Shown: positions 14,947 to 22,261 of the stretch, piece by piece
Layout: every line of letters starts with the position of its first letter
How positions within the stretch are numbered: position 1 is the stretch's first letter
Source: Bacillota bacterium
GTDB lineage: Bacteria; Bacillota; UBA4882; UBA8346
NCBI GenBank assembly: GCA_023392595.1
Contig: JAEVYU010000045.1
Coordinates: 1-32,771 of the forward strand
DNA length: 32,771 nucleotides
Direction: 5' to 3'
The notes under the pieces: generated by a model
What the model was told of the DNA's origin: nothing
Seen by the model: the letters and a program-made list of their open reading frames with translations, nothing else
Database searches by the model: none
Translations under genes and position numbers: made by a program

Positions 14947-15116
14947 ATGCGCTTTCTGAGTATGACCGGAGTGATTTCAAAGATGATGCCATGGTGAGAT
15001 TACTATTTGAATACGGGGCAAGTAAAGATGCTGTCAATCATTATGGCGTAGGTGTTCAAAAAATGTTGGAAACGGTTCGGAAATATTCAGGGAAGATACT
15101 GTCTTGGCTTGATTAA
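14943..15116 (+). pseudogene. 3' tail of an ankyrin cassette gene
   Basis: The frame reads LNALSEYDRSDFKDDAMVRL, LFEYGASKDAVNHYGVGVQK and MLETVRKYSGKILSWLD, closely matching the last 58 residues of the gene at 12043-12435. It is open without stops but has no start or ribosome binding site of its own and overlaps the last codons of the Sel1 gene in a different frame. Confidence 0.85.
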
Positions 15117-15171
15117 TACCTGTGAGGGTTTTTCAGTACAAAAAATGAATTAAGAACCTTGCTGTATTACG

Positions 15172-15411
15172 ATGTTTAAATACCTTAATCTAAGGGGAAT
15201 TTTAAGAACTGAGGTGCTGGATCGTGGTATCGATTATCTATGCAAAATTTCTTTACGCCCCAGTGTAGCCTGGATAATTAATTCAGCACAACATGTTTGT
15301 GTTAAATTTCCCCAAAACCATGAGCAATTGAGTGAGGTTCGATCATATTTGAAACGGATGTTTACAGAAGAAACTGATGTATTTATGGACAATACTCAAG
15401 ATATTCAATGA
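15172..15411 (+). CDS. Hypothetical protein, 79 residues
   Basis: ATG 15172 opens a 79-codon frame encoding MFKYLNLRGILRTEVLDRGI, DYLCKISLRPSVAWIINSAQ, HVCVKFPQNHEQLSEVRSYL and KRMFTEETDVFMDN. Composition is protein-like, with an amphipathic end helix, but there is no clear ribosome binding site. Just past the stop, PRKEVGGFVIAG continues in frame (15411 onward), so a nonsense change could have shortened a longer gene. Not recognised. Confidence 0.4.
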   Translation: MFKYLNLRGILRTEVLDRGIDYLCKISLRPSVAWIINSAQHVCVKFPQNHEQLSEVRSYLKRMFTEETDVFMDNTQDIQ

Positions 15412-15558
15412 CCGCGAAAAGAAGTCGGTGGATTTGTAATCGCCGGATCAACCTCCTCCATATTTTCATCGGAGGGTATCAATGAATCGAAATTTATCAA
15501 AGAAAGAGCGGCAAAACAAGAACTATGAGTTCAGGAGTGCTAATAAAGGGGTGGGCTT

Positions 15559-17124
15559 ATGTCCCGGAACGAGATATTGGAGAAATTGATTGTCGGGAAG
15601 CTGATTGGTCCGAATGTAGCCGATGCCTTGAAAAACAATCCCGATTTTGGTGATTTATTGATATATTTCAGCAGTAAAACCAAGGCCCATTGTCTGATGG
15701 ACGGTTTTGGTTATGAAATGGGATTCGATGAAAAAGCGAAAGTAATCAAGCGTTACAAGACGAGTGAGGATTTATTTTTAAAACATGCAAAGAATTATCA
15801 GCCGGATAATTTTCAGCCGGAAGAAGAGGTCCTGCTGAAAATTCCCAAGCTGCTGTCGGAATATCGAAAGCCTCTGGAATGGCTGGGAAGTCTTGAATCG
15901 TTATCCGATATGGAGCTTGGAAGCCTGCTGGTTTCTATAGGTGAAATGCTATTGGAAGATATGAAGCAGTATCATGCACAGGATGGTTCACCCGAAGCTG
16001 AAGAATTAGCGGACGGCAGTTCTTGGGTGGAGGTTACGGAAAGAACTCTTCAAAGCTGCAAAGGTTTTGTACAGGGAGCAGGTATTACAATTGATGAACT
16101 GTACCCTCTTTTGGATAGTGCGGATGGTTCGGATATTGTTGAGCTTACCTTGGAGATAAGAAATCCTGAGCTCCTTTTATTTTTGGGTTATATTATCAGC
16201 ATTGCCTGCTACATACTTACACTCGCTTTTTATAAGAAGGTTGGCCCGGGCTGTTCATTGCCGGAATTCCTTGATCGTTTTCAGGGGGAAGATATGTCGG
16301 AGATGTTTATCCTATGTATGCTTAATTTGGCGCAGGATGAATTAATCAATCAAGAAAAACTGGATAAATTGCTTATCAAAAAAAGACTCGTTGGAGGTAA
16401 AATAATGTATGACTTTATGGATTCATTGAATAGTTTTTTCAAATACTTACGGAATTCTAAAATAGAAATTATGGAAAGTTGGACGAATCCCAATTTCTTA
16501 TCATTATCGGACAGGCTACTTAGGCGAAACATCCCTTTGTTATATGATCAATGGAATATTACGATTAAGGAAGAAGAACTCCAATATTTCAACCTTTCCG
16601 GCATCTCAATTTGCTGGTCGTATACAAACGAAGCCAATCAATTTATTTATGGCGGATTTATGTTTAACGGATTTAGTGAAGCCTTAATCCAAGATTCGGA
16701 TTTTTGGGATGTATCCAATTCTATCAATGAACATCAACCAGACGAAAAAGAATTGGAATTATTGAAAAAATTAAACTGGTTTGAAAAACAATCATGGGGA
16801 GACGATGGAAGGTATGGTTGTTTTTTAAGAGAAGCGGGAGATTTTCCGCCAGGGATCTATTTTTATGATAATAGCGTCTATTTCCCAATGAATTTAACTC
16901 TTGAAGAATACCTTGAAGCGATGATTGCAAGTTGCGCGGTCCGGGGCTGGCAATATTTCTATATTGATATTCCGGATGATTTTCCGAATTTGGTTAGAAT
17001 CAATAAAAATATTGTGATAGAGAATGTAGAACTTGCTGTGGAACTTTTGCCTAAACTGTTTCCTGACAGGGATTTTTCCTACCATATGGGTAGAATGGAT
17101 TATATAAGAGATAGATTAAAGTAA
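15559..17124 (+). CDS. Chimeric ORF: orphan N-terminal half joined to a SUKH-like C-terminal half
   Basis: A 521-residue open frame from ATG 15559. Residues 1-~280 form a helical, unrecognised half (MSRNEILEKLIVGKLIG, LESLSDMELGSLLVSIGEML, one hydrophobic stretch LLFLGYIISIACYILTLAFY). Residues ~283-521 look like a separate SUKH-like protein (RNIPLLYDQWNITIKEEELQ, LSGISICWSYTNEANQFIYG, YFYIDIPDDF). At the boundary lies GGAGGTAAAATA followed by ATG 16405 in frame: a strong ribosome binding site in the right place to start the second half. The likely history is in-frame fusion of two genes. Both the long protein and a 239-residue C-terminal protein could be made. Confidence 0.65.
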   Translation: MSRNEILEKLIVGKLIGPNVADALKNNPDFGDLLIYFSSKTKAHCLMDGFGYEMGFDEKAKVIKRYKTSEDLFLKHAKNYQPDNFQPEEEVLLKIPKLLSEYRKPLEWLGSLESLSDMELGSLLVSIGEMLLEDMKQYHAQDGSPEAEELADGSSWVEVTERTLQSCKGFVQGAGITIDELYPLLDSADGSDIVELTLEIRNPELLLFLGYIISIACYILTLAFYKKVGPGCSLPEFLDRFQGEDMSEMFILCMLNLAQDELINQEKLDKLLIKKRLVGGKIMYDFMDSLNSFFKYLRNSKIEIMESWTNPNFLSLSDRLLRRNIPLLYDQWNITIKEEELQYFNLSGISICWSYTNEANQFIYGGFMFNGFSEALIQDSDFWDVSNSINEHQPDEKELELLKKLNWFEKQSWGDDGRYGCFLREAGDFPPGIYFYDNSVYFPMNLTLEEYLEAMIASCAVRGWQYFYIDIPDDFPNLVRINKNIVIENVELAVELLPKLFPDRDFSYHMGRMDYIRDRLK

Positions 17125-17131
17125 GAAATCT

Positions 17132-17171
17132 GTGACGGGAGTGATTTTAAAACTGATGCGATGGTGAAATT
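17132..17171 (+). pseudogene. Short scrap of the ankyrin tail
   Basis: About 40 bases (CGGGAGTGATTTTAAAA, GATGCGATGGTGAAATTA) match positions around 14963-15002 and 12290-12318 of the ankyrin copies, encoding SDFKTDAMVKL before a stop. It follows the chimeric gene by a few bases, so a third ankyrin tail once ended here. Confidence 0.6.
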
Positions 17172-17188
17172 AAAAAATAGCTAAAAAA

Positions 17189-17374
17189 TTGAAAATAACA
17201 AAGTATAGGCTGCGTCGCGCGCTCCTTGGATTTTATGCTTACAGGGGGGATGAGATTGAATATTCAGTTTCATGGGTACCTGAAGAACAATCCATTGAAA
17301 TTGAGGATAGTTATTATCATTTTACTTTATATGGTAACAAGACGGTATCGGGCCGATTAGGAGATATCAAGTAA
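17189..17374 (+). CDS. Hypothetical small protein, possibly a remnant
   Basis: A TTG-initiated frame of 61 codons reads MKITKYRLRRALLGFYAYRG, DEIEYSVSWVPEEQSIEIED and SYYHFTLYGNKTVSGRLGDI. The second half looks like two beta hairpins of a genuine protein, whereas the first dozen residues are oddly basic. There is no ribosome binding site. Probably the middle or end of a lost cassette gene. The following 165 bases up to 17539 show no gene. Confidence 0.35.
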   Translation: MKITKYRLRRALLGFYAYRGDEIEYSVSWVPEEQSIEIEDSYYHFTLYGNKTVSGRLGDIK

Positions 17375-17539
17375 TCAATGTTTATTTTAACAAATTGGAT
17401 TGCATGCCGGAGCTAAAATATACTGGCGTGCCAACTTTTTGTGAATAAAGCTTTAAAATAACGGGTAGACAATAGTCTGTTCTTTTTTGTTTGATTTAAA
17501 AGGAAATCTGAAAGAGTAATATTTAAGGGAGGAGTCCTT

Positions 17540-17989
17540 TTGGGTAATACAGTTAGATGGATCGGTAGCAACGGGAATATTGAGACGGAAATACTTGTAA
17601 AAACCGAAGCCTTCTTCAACATTAAATTTCCAATGGACTATACTGAATGTGTCATCCAAAACGATGGCGGTTATCCAAAGCCTAACAGATTTAAGTTGAA
17701 TGGAAATGAAGAAATTTTTAATAATCTCCTGAGTTTTGATGAAGAAGATGAAAGCGGCATTATCAATACTTATAAAGCAGTTGAAGATGGGTTACTTGCA
17801 CAAGTTGTGCCATTTGCGGAAGATCCCTTTGGAAATTTACTGTGTTTTGATTATAGGAATAGTCATGAACCTGTTATTGTATTTTGGGATCACGAGAAAG
17901 CTTTCAATAATAAGGATATGGCAGTTACATCGGTCTGCGGCTCGTTTACCAAGTTATTATCATTAATACATGAGTCTGAGGAAGAATAG
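17540..17989 (+). CDS. SMI1/KNR4 (SUKH) family immunity protein
   Basis: A 149-residue SUKH-1-like protein starting at TTG 17540 after GGGAGGAG. Order of motifs: an opening WIGSNGNIETEILVKTEAFF, FPMDYTECVIQNDGGYPKPN, EIFNNLLSFDEEDESGIINT, VVPFAEDPFGNLLCFDYRNS and VIVFWDHEKAFNN, ending in acidic residues. It shares the PFAxDPFGNxLCFDYR core and overall length with the paralogue at 5559-6023 but differs in the N-terminal third, as expected for recognition of different toxins. Confidence 0.85.
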   Translation: MGNTVRWIGSNGNIETEILVKTEAFFNIKFPMDYTECVIQNDGGYPKPNRFKLNGNEEIFNNLLSFDEEDESGIINTYKAVEDGLLAQVVPFAEDPFGNLLCFDYRNSHEPVIVFWDHEKAFNNKDMAVTSVCGSFTKLLSLIHESEEE

Positions 17990-18329
17990 AATCATTGACC
18001 ATTGTATATCATTCAATTGGTAGCAACAAGAATCTTGGCAATGTTGTTTTACGATAAATTTGATTTTATTGTCGGTGTCACGGATTACGTTTTTTAAGAT
18101 ATTGTTAAGGATATACCGATATTTAAAATATACCTGGATGGCCCGATTGCAACGATTGAGGAGCGAAAACGATGGTTAATTGATAATGGAAAAGGCGATA
18201 AAATAACTGATGTTACGATAAAGGGCTGGCAGGCTGAAATAGATGAATATGGGAATATGAAACAAGAGGAATTGGTTATATAATTTATGTATTGAGCGAG
18301 TTATTTAAACATTTTAAGGAGGAGAAATT
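17990..18329 (+). other. Gene-free stretch carrying recombination debris
   Basis: About 340 bases without an intact gene. The first half (18040-18140) reads DKFDFIVGVTDYVF, then a stop, then DIVKDIPIFKIYLDGPI, perhaps a scrap of another cassette gene. The second half is the SUKH tail listed separately. Confidence 0.5.
18150..18302 (+). pseudogene. 3' tail of a SUKH gene plus the first codons of its downstream neighbour
   Basis: Nearly identical to 25206-25361: it encodes TIEERKRWLIDNGKGDKITD and VTIKGWQAEIDEYGNMKQEE, with TAA at 18281-18283, and continues through the beginning of the next gene (TAATTTATG, ATTGAGCGAGTTAT), where two bases are missing. The repeat therefore spans the end of one gene and the start of another, a sign that the DNA segment rather than the protein was copied. 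Confidence 0.85.
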
Positions 18330-18821
18330 ATGGCTTCATCTCGACCTGTTGTAAGACAAATTAACTGGTTTGCAATAATACCTCAGTTTATTATTTTGTT
18401 TTTATGTATATTTCTTTATTCTCAAATAAAAGCTGGTGATCCAGTATTATGTGGGGCAGGAACTTATTTATTTTTGTCTTTATTATTACGAAATCTAATT
18501 CCCAGATACCATAGAAAAGGAATGAAGTTTTATAAGTCTGGCCAATTTGAAAAAGCAATTCAAGAATTCGAGAAAAGTTTTAATTTCTTTACAAAGCATG
18601 AATGGATTGATAAATATAGATCAATAGTTCTTTTATCTTCAAGCCGTACATCATATCTTGAAATGGCTATGGTTAATATGGCGTTTTGTTACGGGCAATT
18701 AGGTGATGGAGAGAAATCGAAAGAATTATATGAAAAAACCCTTTTAAAATTCCCTGATAGTCAAATAGCAATATCTGCATTAAAAATGTATGAATCAGCA
18801 AAACATATAAAACAAATTTAG
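18330..18821 (+). CDS. Membrane-anchored TPR protein
   Basis: A 163-residue protein from ATG 18330 after AAGGAGGAG. Two hydrophobic segments lie near the N-terminus (INWFAIIPQFIILFLCIFLY and CGAGTYLFLSLLL), followed by TPR-like helices: GMKFYKSGQFEKAIQEFEKS, a longer insert, and MAFCYGQLGDGEKSKELYEK followed by LLKFPDSQIAISAL. Predicted topology puts the TPR part in the cytoplasm next to the membrane, suitable for guarding against membrane-active or lipid-targeting toxins, though this is inference. AT-rich like the other cassettes. Confidence 0.7.
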   Translation: MASSRPVVRQINWFAIIPQFIILFLCIFLYSQIKAGDPVLCGAGTYLFLSLLLRNLIPRYHRKGMKFYKSGQFEKAIQEFEKSFNFFTKHEWIDKYRSIVLLSSSRTSYLEMAMVNMAFCYGQLGDGEKSKELYEKTLLKFPDSQIAISALKMYESAKHIKQI

Positions 18822-19226
18822 TAATTGGAAGGGAAATAAAAACTTTCATATAACGATTAGGAGTGTTTCCGGGATTGAGCGAGAAAAAGCCCCAAACACC
18901 TGAGGCATTTGGAGCAAATAAAGATTAACTTACGCTAAAAAAATAACTTATGCACTACATAAAAGAAGGCAAATTGGAAAATGCAGATAATGGCAAAACG
19001 TTATGGGACATTATCCGGATGGTAATTGGAGAAATTGAAAGTAAATGACTGCTCCTAGAACGTTTGAAGGAATCTTTAGCGGGCTTGATGACGAAGATGA
19101 ATAAGTTAAGATAATGGCGGTGCTATTTTTATTGCCCAGCCAACCCGCGGGGCTCAGGATTTAAGAAAAATTCAGGAGAAATTCAACATCAACAAAGGGT
19201 TGTTTGATTTGTTGAAAGCGAACTGA
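18822..19226 (+). other. Debris region with three short orphan frames
   Basis: About 400 bases without an intact gene. Frame 18950-19048 reads MHYIKEGKLENADNGKTLWD then IIRMVIGEIESK; frame 19045-19104 reads MTAPRTFEGIFSGLDDEDE and overlaps it by four bases (ATGA); frame 19110-19226 reads NGGAIFIAQPTRGAQDLRKI then QEKFNINKGLFDLLKAN. All look like C-terminal ends of real proteins without starts. I do not recognise them. The last could derive from a toxin rather than an immunity gene. Confidence 0.45.
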
Positions 19227-19516
19227 TTCGCGCGGTGGAGAGACTAAGAGATGAAGCGCAAAGAAACGGCAATATCAATTGGGACAAAGGCCATGAAATC
19301 TTTGGCGGGTTTATTGTAACTACGCTTTGCGGATCGGGGATCTTTGATGAACAAACTCAAGCGGAAATAAAAAACGATGTCGCTAGAATTCTGGACTATC
19401 AAGACCCCTATCTGGAGGACGACCTTTATGATCGCCTGACGGATCATATTGTCGAGTGGTATCTCCAGAATAAAACGCCGATCCTTAAAACCTATGACCC
19501 TGAACAATTTAGGTAA
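19221..19516 (+). pseudogene. 5'-truncated cassette gene of the GELIRAVERLRDEAQRN family
   Basis: Encodes ELIRAVERLRDEAQRNGNIN, EIFGGFIVTTLCGSGIFDEQ, DVARILDYQDPYLEDDLYDR and LTDHIVEWYLQNKTPIL. It is nearly identical to 29172-29476 but lacks the first ~25 codons (FLWQNFVPKSGQADTVQ); in their place is the orphan frame ending at 19226. A GTG at 19235 could start a 93-residue protein, but without a ribosome binding site. The family is widespread in cassette arrays and I know no name for it. Confidence 0.75.
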
Positions 19517-19613
19517 GTTTCCTGAACCAAAGCGGTTGAAAAAAGAAGCTGTTTTTGGTCCGCATCCTGCCTCCTTTTAGAATCTTTAAAAAATACTTTT
19601 GGGAGGAGTATTC

Positions 19614-19883
19614 ATGGGCATCATTTATAAAAATTCAATTACAGACGTTAGAGAATGCCTCACTGAAGTGGATTTATTAGAAATGGAAACAAAGTATAAT
19701 TTCAAATTTCCCAAAGAAATGCGGGAGCATTATCTTGCATATAGCGGGGGAACTTTGGAGAAAGAAATATTCAATGATAGTGATGGTTTTAGATATATAT
19801 TCAACTGGTTTATTCCAATTAAATATGGCAAACGCAATTTGGCAACAGTTCTAGATATACTGAGAATGGGTGGTAGCGAGTAA
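19614..19883 (+). CDS. Truncated SMI1/KNR4 (SUKH) protein
   Basis: ATG 19614 follows GGGAGGAG. The 89-residue product begins like a normal SUKH protein (VDLLEMETKYNFKFPKEMRE, HYLAYSGGTLEKEIF, GFRYIFNWFIPIKYGKRNLA) but ends at GGSE where a typical member has about 60 more residues (the FAxDxxGNxxCxD core is missing). From 19865 the DNA matches the end of the gene at 26669-27598 and what follows it, so recombination has replaced the SUKH 3' half. Possibly translated but unlikely to fold fully. Confidence 0.65.
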   Translation: MGIIYKNSITDVRECLTEVDLLEMETKYNFKFPKEMREHYLAYSGGTLEKEIFNDSDGFRYIFNWFIPIKYGKRNLATVLDILRMGGSE

Positions 19884-19913
19884 AAATATTTTTTGTTAAA
19901 GAGGGTGGTTCAA

Positions 19914-20096
19914 ATGCTCAAGAATCAAATGAGTGTTTTAGAAAAGTTATTAAGTATTAAAGTGGCAGAAGATAGGATAAAGGAATACGAGAATTTCAAA
20001 AAGATTGAAGCTACAGCGGACAGTGAATTAAGTAGTCTTGAGAAGAAATATGATATCGAGCTACCAGAGGATTTTAAAGAGTTTTACACGAAATGA
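19914..20096 (+). CDS. Truncated SUKH protein, N-terminal part only
   Basis: ATG 19914 follows AGAGGGTGG. The 60-residue product (MLKNQMSVLEKLLSIKVAED, then SELSSLEKKYDIELPEDFKE, FYTK) is the N-terminal helix pair of a SUKH protein and stops right after the LPEDFKEFY motif, normally followed by NG. A second copy of its first 11 codons and upstream region is at 27583-27665. Pseudogene-like, yet with an intact start. Confidence 0.6.
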   Translation: MLKNQMSVLEKLLSIKVAEDRIKEYENFKKIEATADSELSSLEKKYDIELPEDFKEFYTK

Positions 20097-20122
20097 AGAT
20101 TCATGAAGTGGGCGCGACCCCA

Positions 20123-20161
20123 TCGATGGACCTAAGTCGAAGTATCACTAAGGTTCATTGA
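20123..20161 (+). repeat. Hairpin repeat, copy A
   Basis: TCGATGGACCTAAGT and ACTAAGGTTCATTGA can form a 15-position stem (one A-A mismatch, two G-T pairs) around CGAAGTATC. The core CTAAGTCGAAGTATCACTAAG is nearly a palindrome and is identical in copy B at 20814-20852, while the outer stems differ in sequence but still pair. Confidence 0.55.
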
Positions 20162-20231
20162 CGTCGGCAACATGTGGACGATATATGACATACCGCGAAA
20201 AGAAGCGGCCATCCGGGCTGCAAAAAAATAA
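20136..20231 (+). pseudogene. Orphan C-terminal fragment next to a hairpin
   Basis: The frame after TAA 20133 reads VEVSLRFIDVGNMWTIYDIP then RKEAAIRAAKK and stops at 20231. It has no start codon. It looks like the end of an unidentified cassette gene. Its first bases form the right arm of the hairpin at 20123-20160; a diverged relative of the same stretch is found at 20817-20860. Confidence 0.45.
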
Positions 20232-20243
20232 GGTGATAGAGAG

Positions 20244-20636
20244 TTGTCTAGGGAAGTAGTAATCAACAAATTGATAAAAACAGGTCATTTAAATGTTTTG
20301 GAAAGAAAAGAGTTAGTAAATCTTTCGGTCACATTTGAAGAAATTTTAATATGTGTGGAAAATCTTTTAAAAGAAAATAAGTTTTTTCCGACTGAAGCAA
20401 GACTTTGGGAACCAGGACAGTCAGTTTGGGAAGATGCCTTAATTGAAAAACTAAATTCTAGAAAGTATCGACTACATTTACAACGTTCTCATCCCTTAAA
20501 CCCATATCAATTGGCTGAAAGCAAATATAATGATTATCATGACATAAATTCTGTTTTGCGAGAGTTTATTAGTATATACTGGGGAAATGATATCGATGGC
20601 ATTCCAATTAATTTTAAAAAAAGCTATGGGAATTAA
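20244..20636 (+). CDS. Unrecognised cassette protein
   Basis: A 130-residue protein from TTG 20244, with GGTGATAG upstream as the likely ribosome binding site. The first half is helical (MSREVVINKLIKTGHLNVLE, RKELVNLSVTFEEILICVEN), the second has KYRLHLQRSHPLNPYQLAES and a tail WGNDIDGIPINF. The opening resembles that of the long ORF at 15559 (MSRNEILEKLIVGKL), which may indicate a shared N-terminal module. Complete ends suggest a functional gene. Family not known to me. Confidence 0.55.
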   Translation: MSREVVINKLIKTGHLNVLERKELVNLSVTFEEILICVENLLKENKFFPTEARLWEPGQSVWEDALIEKLNSRKYRLHLQRSHPLNPYQLAESKYNDYHDINSVLREFISIYWGNDIDGIPINFKKSYGN

Positions 20637-21008
20637 AGCATTTAAAAAAGGTTGTCCCTCCTTGGATAGCCTTTGAATGAGGGCCGATAGTACTCTATAT
20701 ATCAATATGTTGCAGCTAACGGGCTGCGTTGTTCAATGAAGTTAATTCGAAGAAGAAGGTAAATTCACGATGCAATTTCAATAAAGCTAATTCATGAAGC
20801 GGCATGGTCACATCCACAAAGCTAAGTCGAAGTATCACTAAGCTTTGTGGACGCCTGTAACACGTGCGCGTTAAGCGAAATTGGCTGCTTGAGACGGGAC
20901 ATCGTGTTGCGAATTGTGAAAGCCTAACTTAGGGGTCTTTTTTAGTATTTGGATTAAAAAACAAAGCTACAGGTAATATAAAAATATTTATTTAAGGGAT
21001 TGAAAAAA
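20637..21008 (+). other. Gene-free stretch with hairpin repeat and weak terminator
   Basis: About 370 bases without a supported gene. It holds hairpin copy B (20814-20852), a smaller hairpin GCAGC-TAACGG-GCTGC (20713-20728), and GCCTAACTTAGGGG followed by TCTTTTTT near 20922-20943, which could end transcription before the Imm22-like gene. No promoter stands out. Confidence 0.45.
20814..20852 (+). repeat. Hairpin repeat, copy B
   Basis: TCCACAAAGCTAAGT and ACTAAGCTTTGTGGA pair over 15 positions with a single A-A mismatch around CGAAGTATC. The loop, inner stem and mismatch are the same as in copy A (20123-20161), but the outer eight pairs are different and still complementary. The flank to the right also resembles copy A (GACG, then AACA-GTG). 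Confidence 0.6.
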
Positions 21009-21563
21009 ATGGATTATAGAAAAAACGGTTTTGTTTCTTTCTGGATTGGAAATTTAGAATCTGGGAATAACCTTGAAAAACTTATGGAAGAAAATTATTC
21101 AGATGAAGAAGAGGAGATTTTTTCGGATTTTTCAAAACTTTTTAAGACTGGAAGATATGATGATGATTTTAGGGAGGCTTGTTTTTTTGAAAATGGAATT
21201 AATAATATAGTGGATGCGTTGGTCTCGTTTTCCTATAGTGAAGAGTTTGTATCCTCTTTTGCGGATATTACTAAGAATGAGCTTGGGAAGAATTACAATA
21301 CCATAATTCTTCTTTATAATTTTCAGTATGGTGAAAAAAGAAGGGAAATTTCTAGTGATAAATTTGGATTTTTAAAATTTATCGGCTTTACTCGATATGA
21401 TTATTCAAAAGAAGCCTTACTTTCAGAAGTGTCTAGAACATTAGGCGAGGTTCCTTTTGAGTGGGAAAAGAAATTATTCAGTCTTTCACCGGAGAAGAGG
21501 AAACTCGTAATAGAGAAATTAATTGAAATTAAAAGTTTGCAAGATTTGGACGCATATTTATGA
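21009..21563 (+). CDS. Imm22 family immunity protein
   Basis: A 184-residue protein with the Imm22 signature: GFVSFWIGNLESGNNLEKLM, ENYSDEEEEIFSDFSKLFKT, GRYDDDFREACFFENGI, and LVSFSYSEEFVSSFADI. The W-x-G-N-x-x-S opening, the S-x-F near the middle and YDxDFxE are the usual family marks. ATG 21009 was chosen over TTG 21000 because AAGGGAT ends 9 bases before it. Very AT-rich and acidic. Cytoplasmic antidote function inferred from the family. Confidence 0.75.
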   Translation: MDYRKNGFVSFWIGNLESGNNLEKLMEENYSDEEEEIFSDFSKLFKTGRYDDDFREACFFENGINNIVDALVSFSYSEEFVSSFADITKNELGKNYNTIILLYNFQYGEKRREISSDKFGFLKFIGFTRYDYSKEALLSEVSRTLGEVPFEWEKKLFSLSPEKRKLVIEKLIEIKSLQDLDAYL

Positions 21564-21673
21564 TTTTAATACCAATTAGTAGATTCTATATTAGATTATA
21601 TTACATATAAAATCAAAGGTTGGTATTGGGACGCAAAGACTATTGCCGTATTGCCGCTTTGATGGGAGGAAGT

Positions 21674-22177
21674 ATGATGGTCTATAAAGTAACCGATGAC
21701 TCTGGCTTTTTAGGAATTATTAATCCGGCTCTGTATCAGTCGTTTGTGGATGAAAACTGGGAATTTGACCAGCTTTTTGCGCATTTTAAAATGGAAATAA
21801 AGAAGAAGAATCTCCTTTTGTGGGGAACAGGCGGTGAAGGAATCTGGAAAGTTGAAGTTAGGAACGAAATTTCAAAAGAAAAAGGAATACGCGAATTTGA
21901 AGGCTTTATAAAAGTAACGCAAGAAATGCTCTGCCTAACCAATTACGAAAGTCTTACAATGGCCGCTCAGTTTTCTGATGGGAAGTTGCCGGAAAAGCAT
22001 CAGCAAGATTTAAACATTATAATGAAAAACGGCTTATATCAGTGCCGAATCGTAGAATCATTTAATCCGGCAGACATGAGTAAAAAAGGAATAGCTTATG
22101 ATTTTTTAGTTGAATTTGCAAAGGTTTTAACTGGAGAAAACAACTGGGAGCAAATTCCTTGGTATGAAAATTTTTAG
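21674..22177 (+). CDS. Conserved cassette protein (YKVTDDSGFLGIINP family)
   Basis: A 167-residue protein starting at ATG 21674, directly after GGGAGGAAGT; an open frame back to TTG 21620 lacks such a site. Clear beta-rich segments: MMVYKVTDDSGFLGIINPAL, ENWEFDQLFAHFKMEIKKKN, LLLWGTGGEGIWKVEV, and MAAQFSDGKLPEKHQQD. I recognise the pattern (W-E-F-x-Q-L-F-x-H-F and WGTGxEGxW) as a recurring uncharacterised family, possibly DUF6386, found near toxin loci in Firmicutes and Bacteroidetes. Probable immunity protein. Confidence 0.65.
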   Translation: MMVYKVTDDSGFLGIINPALYQSFVDENWEFDQLFAHFKMEIKKKNLLLWGTGGEGIWKVEVRNEISKEKGIREFEGFIKVTQEMLCLTNYESLTMAAQFSDGKLPEKHQQDLNIIMKNGLYQCRIVESFNPADMSKKGIAYDFLVEFAKVLTGENNWEQIPWYENF

Positions 22178-22261
22178 AAATGCTTTTTTTATTCATTCAA
22201 TGATTGAAGAAGAAAATTAATTGTATCATTCAATACGAAATTATCGGGTGAGGAAATCATT

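Noticed and set aside
20123..20852. CRISPR array
   Set aside because: Only two copies of the repeat, about 690 bases apart, without regular spacers or cas genes.
20700..20930. Possible integron attC site (GTTAAGC at 20869, GCCTAAC at 20922)
   Set aside because: The core sites are in the wrong order and spacing for attC, there is no integrase in the window, and cassettes are not single complete ORFs bounded by such sites.
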